This document shows, piece by piece, positions 39,001 through 48,540 of a stretch of DNA of 64,000 nucleotides. Each line of letters starts with the position of its first letter. The stretch's first letter is position 1. A program made the position numbers and the translations under genes. Below the pieces are notes generated by a model. The model worked only from the letters and a program-made list of their open reading frames with translations. It ran no database searches and was not told the DNA's origin. This DNA is from Stercorarius parasiticus (lineage: Eukaryota; Chordata; Aves; Charadriiformes; Stercorariidae), in contig VWZL01001979.1 in the NCBI GenBank assembly GCA_013396915.1, positions 1,226,347 to 1,290,346 of the forward strand. The letters are read 5' to 3'.

Positions 39001-39317
39001 AAATATAGAAAAGCTTTATGAACTTGCCAAGATGTTGAAGTTGCCAAATACTATTTGAATTTGATAGAATTCATACTGCATTATAAGCTGGTGTTTAGAT
39101 GATTGTGCCTATCAGCTGTGATCAAAAAGTGGTGGAAGAGAAGATAGAAGATGTTGAGACACAATATAGCTCAAAATGGGTTTGGACTCACTATATGCTT
39201 GTGAGTCCTCCTGCATCTCTATGTTTTATCTTTAAAAAAATATAATTTCAAAAAGTATACAGCACCTTTAGTAATGTACTTTACAGCTCAATCATTCTTA
39301 TTGGAAACATTTCTTAA
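36053..39317. other. Unique non-coding DNA
   Basis: No gene recognised. A 123-codon minus-strand frame (37107-37478) and an overlapping 93-codon frame lie in a moderately GC-rich part (36890-37700), with no recognisable motif. T and A runs occur near 38536-38547, 38751-38760 and 38881-38896. Confidence 0.65.
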
Positions 39318-39878
39318 TGTTGTAGTTTAACCTCAGTAGGCAGTTAAGCCCTAAACAGCCACTTGCTCACTCTCCCACAATGGGATGTGGGAAAGAATCG
39401 AAGGGTAAAAGTGAGAAAGATAAAGACATGTTAATAGGTAAAGCAAAAGCTGTACCACAAGTAAAATAAGGAATTCATTCACTTGCCATTGGCAGGCAGA
39501 TCTTTATCCATTTCCAGGAAAGCAGGACTCCACCATGCACAACGGTGACTTGGGAAGATGAACGCTGTAACTCCAAATGTTGCCCCTTCCTCCTTCTTCC
39601 CCACAACTTTTATTGCTGAGCATAACATCGCATCCTATGGAATACAACTTTGGTAAGTTGGAGTCAGCTGTCCTAGCTGTATCCTCACGCAACTTCTTGC
39701 ACACCCTCAACCTACTCATTGGCGGGATAGGGTGATAAACAGAAAAGCCCTTGACACTGTGCAGCACCGTTCAGCAATAACTACAACATGGGTGTGTTAT
39801 CGATACTGTTTTGGTCACAAGAGCACCGCACAAGCTACTGTGAAGAAAATTAACTCTATCCAATCCAAAACCAGCATA
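39318..39878 (-). mobile_element. Solo LTR of an avian endogenous retrovirus
   Basis: The plus strand runs from TGTTGTAGTTTAACC to AACTCTATCCAATCCAAAAC and CAGCATA. Reversed, this is a U3 beginning near TATGCTGGTTTTGG, followed by GATAGAGTTAATTTTCTTC and later CAGCTGACTCC. I recognise that layout from a widespread bird LTR whose 5' end reads TGTCCTGGTTTCAGCTGGG and whose 3' end reads GGTTAAACCACGACA. The region matching its TATA box is decayed to CAATAAAAG. Flanks CTTAA (39313-39317) and CCTAA (39879-39883) could be a 5-bp target duplication with one change. No internal viral genes are adjacent, so it is a solo LTR left by LTR-LTR recombination. The exact family name was not checked. Confidence 0.85.
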
Positions 39879-42800
39879 CCTAATAACAAATCTTATCTAT
39901 ATTTAACACATCATTTCTCATCTTGTCTTATCCACAGTGGATAAATTACAAAAAAAAAATATAAAATCGCTTTCTTTTGATTCCTCTTTTACATAACTGG
40001 AAGTTATTTTCATGTTATTGTTCTATTTTTTTCTACATTAAATAAAGCTGGTATCAACTTTTAATTCAGAGACGAAATTTCTCAGATATCTGGTCCTTTC
40101 ACAGTTTCTAAAATAGAAGAAAGAACTTCTGCTCTTTCCCTCTCTTTCTTATCTTCCTCTGAAGCAAAATAAAATTTCTTTTGTTTGAAAAAAATCGATT
40201 TCACGCCTGGAGAGACTAGCCATTTAACCTCACAAAAATGTTCAAGGGATCAACATTGACCTGAAATCCTTTGGGGGTTTTTGTGTGTGTGGCGGTGTTT
40301 GTTTTTTTAATTGAGTCTTTATGGCTCAAATATTTATGAATTGGGAGAACTAGGACAGGATTTTCAAGATACTTTTTGTTCAAAAAAAAAAAAAAAAGGA
40401 AGATTTTTGTGAGACAAACAAAAGACTCAAACACAGTGTGGTTTTCCCTTCATACCTTACACTGGTTATTGATTCTCTTGGTAAGTACCAAAAGATTTCA
40501 CTCCTTCAGTGTCACCTAATGGCTTAGGTAATTTAGGATACAGCTAAAGCCTGAATTCAGGAATGGAAAGAACAAACTTTGCCAGTCAGTTGAACCAGCT
40601 CCTAGTTATTTCTGTTCCCTACTCACTCATTGCTCCTTTAAGAAGTAAGTTTTATTATTCATTAAAAACTGCACTATTTCCTGTGTTTTAACTAATTTTT
40701 TATTTCTTCCAGAAAATTGATTTGAGCTTGTGCTACAAAATAGGTTAATATTTGTAAGATGAACTAACGTACATATATACATATATTTTACAAAAACATA
40801 TAATATACCTGTATCCATTTTCATGTAGCTGTGTGGTTTTGGAAATTTACGTAATCCTTATTTTTCTGAAGTAAGGAAACATGAATGTTCAAGTAATTAA
40901 AAAAAATATTATTCTCACAGCTGAATTATTTTGGAATTTAAAAAAGTAATTGAATAAAATTATTTTTAAAACCATGTAATAAAACATTCCTAATGTTTCC
41001 AAAGATAATAAAAATATCTTGTGCACTGTCCCTATTTTTTCAGCCATCATTGTAGACAAATGCATTAGACATATGCAATTACAGCCCTTTTATTGGACTT
41101 CCTCTGTAATCCTACTATGCAATCCTTCTATTTGTCCTTACTCAGGGACAAATTATAAATTTAATGCTTAAAATGAAGCAGACACAACTCTGCCAGCAGT
41201 GGCTACTCCATCATTCATACATACATAGTACAGGCAGACCCTTGATGTCCTAACACCTGACAAACTTCTTGGGAAAATTATTTCTCCTCCAATTTCTTAC
41301 ATGACCTTCGGAAAAATCACTCGCATGTTTCATATCTCAGCCTCCCTAACAGCAAAAATAGGATAATTGTATATATGGGCTTGAAGAGGACAAACATATA
41401 TTGCAATTGTTACGATCATGGAGCAGGGAGAGAGGGCAAGATTCTAGACAGGCATAGACAGTAAACAGATCAGTGGGTCTAAGCATTAACCTGAAACTTG
41501 CAATAAGTGAATCTACTGCTAGTATTGGTCTCAATAATATACCCTTACTAAAATTTATACTGAATTCTTCACGTATAAACCACCATGAAATATAAAATAC
41601 TAATACTGAAGAAACACCAGCCTCTGCTTGATCTTAACTATAGCTGGTGCAGTAGAACTATAGAAGAGAACTATGCAAATTACTTAAGGTAAGAGAGAGG
41701 GAAATGGGCAGTTTGGGTGGTAGCTGTAATGAACAGCAATGGCCTCAGAGAACCTGGAAGTACTGGCAGTTTCATCAGCCAGCAGTTTCTCAGACACAGT
41801 GTATGCAAACCAAGGTTGTGGAGCAGATTATATTTACAACATTGAAAAGTTTGATGAGACCAATAAATAAGAACATTTGATCTCCACAGTCTAGATGTGT
41901 AGCAGCAGACTTTGCAGCTGTCTTGGAGAGGTGGCATTACGTTTCTTTGTGGAAGAGATGAGGAAGACCAGGAGCGGAAAAAAAAAAAATTGAACCAAAA
42001 AAAGCAAAAAAATCTTTATGAGTACTTTACAAGGGCAATGGTGCTTCAGGTTTTTGAAAACCTGTGAAGCTCAGGTACAAAATTTAATCCATTACAGTGA
42101 TAATGCTACAGGGCTAGTTTTTACACTAGTAATAATGAAAGGAAAATAAAATGTGTATAATTCATGTACAATTTATGATATGTACAATAAAATGTATCTA
42201 AGTACTTTTTCTAAGAGACTTATTTTTAACATTACTGTCAGGCGGTCAATTTTAGCTGATTCAACCATAGTCTCATTACAGAAATTCTGTCAGAATTACA
42301 TAATGTAAATGAGACTGGAGGTCAAAAAAAAATTTAAATATGTGATAGACTGAAGCAGGTGGACATTTTTAACATAAAATTATAAATTCTTTTTTCCAGT
42401 GATTACTCAACCGAGAAATCAAATTACTGTGGTAGATATAAAGGTCACATCAGTATCTACTAAGGAAATATGCTACAATTCACATAATTCTTGTGACTTT
42501 CAGAGATCAATTTATGAATTATTCATACACTGTTTATCAAGATGTATAAGAGATATGGTCAAACAGCTCACGTAACAAAATGTAAATTTGGAATAAAACT
42601 GTTAAATTGTTTAAGCATCAGAATGCCAGATCTGCGGAAATATCTGATATTCCAAATTTTCCTAGAACTTTTGGCGCTGAATGCACTTTTGATTCATCCA
42701 AATATTCCTTCTAGTACAATTGTTTTCATTTAGGAATGTATAAGATAAAATAAACTTCGCAACTTAAATTAATTTTTTACATGTTACCAAGAAACATGTT

Positions 42801-44287
42801 TTGCAACATAAAATACACGAACAAGATTATCACCTTCCATGGAAAGGCATGGTCTCTTGGACTGCGTTCCATAGAAAATTTTTCAACTAAATTTTATCTC
42901 CTCTTTAACTGCAATGCAACAGAGAATAAATTATAGACCTAAATCCATATCCATTCACCTATTAGTTGGCTTTGGAAACTAAAATACACAGCTACTCAAA
43001 TAAAAAGAAAGACACAGCATTCCTGACAGATAAAACTTTTCAAGGAACCATCAGAAAATAAGAAATTAAATTGTACATCAAAAACCTGAGCAAAATCTAG
43101 TGTTCAGTAATCTTTACTTAAGTCAGGGAAATTCTCATATGTATTCAGATAAGCAAATGAACATTCAATCTTGTCAAACTACACAGAAAATGAGACAATG
43201 AAAAAGTAACTTAAGAAATAGCTCTTTTCTCCTGAGCTTTCTAAATAACATTTCTCTCATTTCCTTGTTAGTTGTTACAAAGAAACATATTTAATTCAAT
43301 GCCTCTCCTGGAGCAGTTAACTGTTTCAATATATAATCAGAACACCCAGCCAGCATAGCATAGAAATGAAGGAAAAAATGCATTTTCACATGAAAGCCAA
43401 TATATATGAAATCCACACATTTATGATCATTCACTGGTTAGAAAGTACTATAATTATATTAAATTTGAGAAAGGATCTGAGAAAGGGTGTCCCTAACACA
43501 AAGGAATTAAGAGGAGAAGGTGAAATGGGGTACAACTCAGTTAAAAAAATCCTTGTTCTCAATTTCAGAAGTAAAGATACTGTGATTAGCACTATTTTAA
43601 ATGAAGTTCCTTGGAAGAAGGTTTACACATTTGTGAGTAAGTTATGGTTTTCACTGGTTCTCAAAATGTGATATATAAATATTTACCTTGTGTTTTCAGC
43701 AAATGTTTGTTAAGGTGATTAATCAAAGAGTCTTAACAAGAAGCAGTAGAGAAAAATCAGACTTTCTCCCTAGAGGTACCATGTAGCACCATACTACTCA
43801 GTTGTGAGAAAAAAAGAACTAAGGTTTTTCACACATAAGGCAGGTTACCACACTCTGGTTTTGGATTACCCTGAAACAGGTCTTAATGCCGTTTGATGTA
43901 CACACTTCAAAATAATGAAGTTAACATACGAGCTGTTCCTCACTCAAACGAAACCTTAAATTCATAATGCTAGGACACTGATAATGCCCCATTCCAAATT
44001 TATTAACCCAAGGTAAGGGGAGGATTACAGGGTTGCATCCTTACAGAGTCTGCTCCTCCTGATCCCTCTCTTATCATTAAGGGGATCTGGAGACAAACAC
44101 GTACTGTTTGGTAACCATCAGCAATTAAAAAGAGCTGTCTGGTGCATGACAGTGAAGTAGGACATGGCGTACTTGAACACAAGGATTCCCTGGGAATTTA
44201 GGTCTATGTGTAATAAGAAATATTATTAAAGAGCAACTTTGACTATGTCTATGATATTACAGAGGGTTTTTTGATTTGGTTTGCTTT
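39879..44287. other. Unique AT-rich non-coding DNA
   Basis: No gene or named repeat is recognised. An A run lies at 40382-40397, A-rich runs at 41979-42012 and a quasi-palindrome at 42043-42070. A 101-codon plus-strand frame at 43366-43671 has no recognisable motif. Confidence 0.7.
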
Positions 44288-44292
44288 TTAGT
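44288..44292. repeat. Left 5-bp target duplication of LTR-A (TTAGT)
   Basis: TTAGT directly precedes the LTR start TGTAGTGG and is repeated at 44890-44894 directly after its end CCACAACA. Confidence 0.85.
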
Positions 44293-44889
44293 TGTAGTGG
44301 TTTGGGCTGGGTTGGACAATGACAAGACAATAGATGCTCTCCCCCAACTCTCACTCCAAGGAGACGAAGAAGAGAGATAAAGAGATTTATGAGTTTAGAG
44401 AAAAACTAAACTACAATTAAAAAACAAAATTAAAAAAAGGAAATAATGAAACAAATACAATATAAATAGTTATACACAAAACTGGATCAAGCTCCCAGAA
44501 AGATGTCACTAGCAGGCATTGGGAAAGTTCCAGACCGGACTCAGTGAAAAATAGGAGCTGGAACACACTGACCAGGGTCAAAAGGCAGATGAGCCAACAA
44601 GGTCCTCCTCAGATATCAGTCATTGAAAAAAGAAAGCCATTGAAGAAAATCTGAAGAACCAGCCTGATACCTTTGCTCCCTCATCTTTTATACTGAGCAT
44701 GGCAGATGGGCTGGAAAACCCTATTGGTCAGTTTGGGTCACCTGACCTGTCCACGCCTCCCCACAGGTGCAACCCCTCCATGGGGTAAACAACCCAGTCA
44801 GCTGACCCTGGTTGCCAGAGCAGCAAGTATAAGCAAGACCCTGTCTCACTGAACAGAAAGTTGGCTCTGCTCCACTCGAAACCACAACA
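44293..44889 (-). mobile_element. Complete solo LTR (LTR-A)
   Basis: The element runs from TGTAGTGG to CCACAACA on the plus strand, a TG...CA structure with matching inverted ends, and is flanked by perfect 5-bp duplications TTAGT. Read on the minus strand it starts TGTTGTGGTTTCGAGTGG and ends CCAACCCAGCCCAAACCACT plus ACA. It contains GACCCAAACTGACCAAT followed by a TATA box, in the order expected for U3. No internal viral genes accompany it. A 5-bp duplication fits ERVL-type or some ERV1-type integrases better than the 6 bp usual for ERVK; class assignment is inference. At 597 bp with intact ends it is the best preserved LTR in the window. Confidence 0.88.
44686..44692 (-). promoter_or_regulatory. 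LTR-A TATA box
   Basis: TTTTATA on the plus strand is TATAAAA on the LTR sense strand, between the GACCAAT-containing U3 part and the downstream R/U5 part. The matching motif in LTR-B is at 45915-45921. Whether either drives transcription today is unknown. Confidence 0.6.
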
Positions 44890-45295
44890 TTAGTATCTCC
44901 ATAGTTTGGGTTGGCCAATAAAATGAATGACAGATGCTCTGTTGTACCTCTCTCCCTTCAGGGAGGAAAGAAAATGATAAACAGGGAGATTTATGAGTTG
45001 AAAAGTAACTAAACTAATGAATTATTAATAATAAAATAATAAAAAGAAAATATAATATTAATTGCAAAATAATGAAATTTATACAATATATACAAAACTG
45101 TATCCTGTCCCAGGATGATGATCACATTACTAGCAGGCACTGGGAAAGTCCCAGACTGGACTCAGCGATAGACAGGAGCTGGATTCCGATTCCGGATTCA
45201 GGAACTCGCAGATCGAGATTAAAGGCAGACGAACAGATAGAGTCCTACCTTGTACGCCAGCTATTGAAGAAAGAGGCTGACCCCTTTGATCCCTC
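44723..45295. repeat. 573-bp duplicate, left copy
   Basis: This stretch starts ATTGGTCAGTTTGGG inside LTR-A and ends TTGATCCCTC inside LTR-B at the edge of the N gap. It matches 45339-45911 base for base by eye, at a constant offset of 616. It covers the U3 end of LTR-A, the 7-bp spacer and the 3' part of LTR-B. Confidence 0.93.
44890..44894. repeat. Right 5-bp target duplication of LTR-A (TTAGT)
   Basis: This is an exact copy of 44288-44292. It overlaps by three bases the AGTAT duplication of LTR-B at 44892-44896, showing that LTR-A landed in the target site of LTR-B. Confidence 0.85.
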
Positions 45296-45338
45296 NNNNN
45301 NNNNNNNNNNNNNNNNNNNNNNNNNNNNNNNNNNNNNN
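45296..45338. other. Assembly gap of 43 N
   Basis: There are forty-three N between TTGATCCCTC and ATTGGTCAG. In both LTR-A (44683-44722, 40 bp) and LTR-B (45912-45952, 41 bp) the same two landmarks are separated by a segment of almost this size containing the TATA box, so the missing bases are probably that segment. Confidence 0.99.
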
Positions 45339-45911
45339 ATTGGTCAGTTTGGGTCACCTGACCTGTCCACGCCTCCCCACAGGTGCAACCCCTCCATGGG
45401 GTAAACAACCCAGTCAGCTGACCCTGGTTGCCAGAGCAGCAAGTATAAGCAAGACCCTGTCTCACTGAACAGAAAGTTGGCTCTGCTCCACTCGAAACCA
45501 CAACATTAGTATCTCCATAGTTTGGGTTGGCCAATAAAATGAATGACAGATGCTCTGTTGTACCTCTCTCCCTTCAGGGAGGAAAGAAAATGATAAACAG
45601 GGAGATTTATGAGTTGAAAAGTAACTAAACTAATGAATTATTAATAATAAAATAATAAAAAGAAAATATAATATTAATTGCAAAATAATGAAATTTATAC
45701 AATATATACAAAACTGTATCCTGTCCCAGGATGATGATCACATTACTAGCAGGCACTGGGAAAGTCCCAGACTGGACTCAGCGATAGACAGGAGCTGGAT
45801 TCCGATTCCGGATTCAGGAACTCGCAGATCGAGATTAAAGGCAGACGAACAGATAGAGTCCTACCTTGTACGCCAGCTATTGAAGAAAGAGGCTGACCCC
45901 TTTGATCCCTC
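45339..45911. repeat. 573-bp duplicate, right copy
   Basis: Begins immediately after the N gap and matches 44723-45295. Positions 45339-45505 are LTR-A-type sequence, then TTAGTAT, then LTR-B-type sequence from 45513. The apparent identity means either a very recent event or one sequence placed twice. Confidence 0.93.
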
Positions 45912-46254
45912 TGCTTTTATATGAGTACAAGGCAGATGGGATGGAATACCCCATTGGTCAGTTTTCAGTCAGACGTCCTGTCCGCTCCTCCCCACAGGTG
46001 AAACCCCTTTACACTTTTACAAATCCAACACTCCGACTTGGTGCATAACAAAGTTAGCTGACCTTGGTTGTTATAGCAATAAGTAGGACCCTCTCTGCAC
46101 AGTTCCTTGGTGTTCACTGTAGACATCAGACCTTATCTGCTAGAAGTGAATGTCTGAAGAATATGCCATTGATTTCAGAGAGTTAGAAGAGGCTTAACCA
46201 AAAAGTAAAATTACTGAAAAGAAAATTGGTTCTGCTTTACCTCAAACCAGGACA

Positions 46255-46259
46255 AGTAT
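46255..46259. repeat. Right target duplication of LTR-B (AGTAT)
   Basis: AGTAT directly after the LTR-B end CAGGACA equals the AGTAT at 44892-44896 before its other end. Confidence 0.7.
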
Positions 46260-47759
46260 GTGCAAGAAGCTCTTAGATCTCTTTCTAATCCGAGCGGGTA
46301 TAGTTCTGTGTTGTATACGGCACAGATCTGAAATCAAGAAGGAAGCTATTCAACAAATAAAACAGACAAGAAAGCTTTCACAGGTTCTAATCTATGAGAA
46401 AGTTGAAGTATTATGTACAAATTTGACATCTGGATGGTAACTGTCGTAAAATCAAAGTCTTGGTTTTAATCTCATCTTGAAAAGAGTTTCAGAACATTTT
46501 TAACAGATCTCAGCTTGAATGGATAGATAAATGGATCCAAAGGAAAATTTCTCCCTCATAAAATGGAGTCCTAAACATTTGGGTGTGACTGATGCTAACA
46601 GTAGCATCATATGAGCTGATTTGCCTCAACTGCTTATTATCATCATGATTGATAGTCAGCCAAAATTAGAGATAACTGTAGGCTAATTGTTTAATTGAAA
46701 GTAATCTTCACGGAACTTAAAGTAAGTCTTGATTTAGGAATATGATTCTCTGATTTAAAGCAAAATGGCTTTACTGGAACCTAAATTTTAATATTCCTCA
46801 GTGTGGGTTATGAAAAGAACAACTATGAAGAAAAAGAGAATGCATTTTAATATATCAAACTGAAACCTAAGCTAGAAAGTCTAAACTGTTATAGTATTAG
46901 AATTTAAGAACCTTTGGGAATGATCTCAGCATAAATTTCAGGGACCACTAGCTATCCAAATTTTAGGACTAATTAATATACATTCAAGTATTCAGCAGTA
47001 TAGTGTTAAAACTTAGGGGAAATGTTGAAATATTGATGGGTTTGCGTGTTTTGCTGGCAAACCAAAAAAGAAAAAAAATAATCCACTATACACATGAAAA
47101 CTGGTAAACAAATATCAAACCAATTCTGACAATATTAGAGCCAGTTAGATATTTTTCAACTAAATCCTTTCTTGTCAGAGAAACACAGCTTTCAATGAAT
47201 GAAAAAATGAAGTGAAAGTGAAAAATGTTCATTTTAGTGGTTTCAATTTTCCATTCAACTGCTGTAATATTAGAAGAAGCAGCTTTCATAATCTTGAAAT
47301 GTTTAACTTCTCTGTATCTCTCAAGTGGCTTTCATTCCCTTATCATATAGAGTATAAGTTTTTTCTGTTTACTTTCATGGTCTCTCTTCTTACCCATAAT
47401 CTGTCACCAAGTGATGAAAGGTCAACTCCTACATCTGTGTAGCTCATGATATCAACTTTTATCACCCACTGGTTAAATTTATAAACAAACTCCTCTGCAC
47501 TTTCTCCCACTCTAAGCTCCTATAACAACCCACAAAGCTAACTCATTGTTGTCATACAGAAAAACTGTTCAACTCGCATAGTTTAAATCAAATCTGGATT
47601 ACAGAGGTTTACAGATTTATAAATGACACATAATTAACTGGCAATCAGTGAACTATACATTCAGGATCAACATCAGCAATACAACCAATAAACCACAATC
47701 CCAGACAGTAGTAAGATGTAAATATACACCTACAAATTTCCAAGTAACTTTCTGTAATT
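46260..47759. other. Unique AT-rich non-coding DNA
   Basis: Nothing recognised; only short broken frames. Confidence 0.75.
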
Positions 47760-48540
47760 ATACGCCCCTCTAAATGATTTTGCACCCCTTCACTCCCCAG
47801 CATTATGGGTTATCAAACTCCCACCCTCCAGCATGTGATTGCAGGTCCCCCATGTGCCTCCTGTAGAGACGTGAATGCTTCTGCTGAGCATGCATGCCTC
47901 CTGCTGCTGAAACCCAGCTAAGGCACTGGCATGAGTTGGTGCCCCACATAAACCAGGAGGAGACTTCCCCCCATGCCACCCCTGCGCGGTGGTGTCTGTC
48001 TGGGTGGAGGCTGCTCCCATGCCCCATGGGGAGCTGCTGGGCCTGGCCCCAGCAGGGCTGGGGATGCCGTGGGCAATGGTCATCAGTGCCAAACCAGGGC
48101 CACTGCTCCTCCTTGTGTTCCAAGGGGTCTTCCCCAACACCATTACAGACTTTAATGTTTTTTTGACACTGCTTCCCAAGCTGGTGCCTTCTTTGCTTCT
48201 AAAGTTTCTTGGTAATTCCCTGGTTACTGCTAAATTAGATCGGTGTTCATCATTACCTTCTTCTTCTTCATGGCCAATTTGGGGCAAATGCTCCCTCAAA
48301 TACCTTTTTAGAAGTCTCTTTTATCTGCAGAAGCATTTTCTATGCTGGTGGCATATTGACTTTACTTCATATCAGACTGACCAGTTTCATTGTTTCCTTG
48401 CTTCCCTCCAATGTTTATTAAAGTATTTTTTTCCTCTTGTGCTGTACTTGGGGGATTCTGAACATATCATCCTTCACATGTATAAGACCTACCCCAAAAG
48501 TAGAGTCATTGCTTATGGAAAAAAAATAACTACTACTAGG
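47760..48540. other. GC-rich island with long overlapping frames on both strands
   Basis: GC content rises sharply, most strongly at 47770-48130, against AT-rich flanks. It holds the two longest frames of the window: plus 47989-48543 (184 codons) and minus 47790-48299 (169 codons). The plus frame becomes Leu/Phe-rich (FLTLLPKLVPSLLLKFLG); the minus frame is polar, with an acidic GHEEEEGNDEH segment and then Ser/Gly/Ala/Pro-rich sequence. Neither shows a domain I recognise. Few CpG are present, so it is not a classic unmethylated promoter island. A decayed retrocopy, a non-coding RNA exon or local base-composition drift are all possible. I would not call a gene. Confidence 0.35.

Larger units (their letters stand above)
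44897..46254 (-). mobile_element. Older related LTR (LTR-B), split by duplication and gap
   Basis: The right end reads ACCTCAAACCAGGACA, so the minus-strand LTR begins TGTCCTGGTTTGAGGT. The left end CTCCATAGTTTGGGTTGG aligns without gaps to the 3' end of LTR-A but has lost its TG. Flanks AGTAT at 44892-44896 and 46255-46259 are identical, supporting these ends and a 5-bp target duplication. The span includes the 43-N gap and the second copy of the 573-bp duplicate, which carries an LTR-A segment (45339-45505). If the duplication is an assembly error, LTR-B is 44897-45295 joined to 45912-46254, about 742 bp. If it is real, the order is LTR-A, a B/A hybrid LTR, then LTR-B starting near 45513. 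No internal retroviral genes are present. Confidence 0.8.

Noticed and set aside
44721..45534. Repeated 65-codon minus-strand frame starting MANPNYGD, present on both sides of the gap
   Set aside because: It lies across the LTR-A U3 end, the spacer and the adjoining LTR-B sequence. It appears twice only because the 573-bp segment is duplicated, and it has no retroviral gene motif.
45072..45924. Repeated plus-strand frame starting MKFIQYIQ
   Set aside because: It is antisense to LTR-B, duplicated for the same reason, and runs into N in its left copy.
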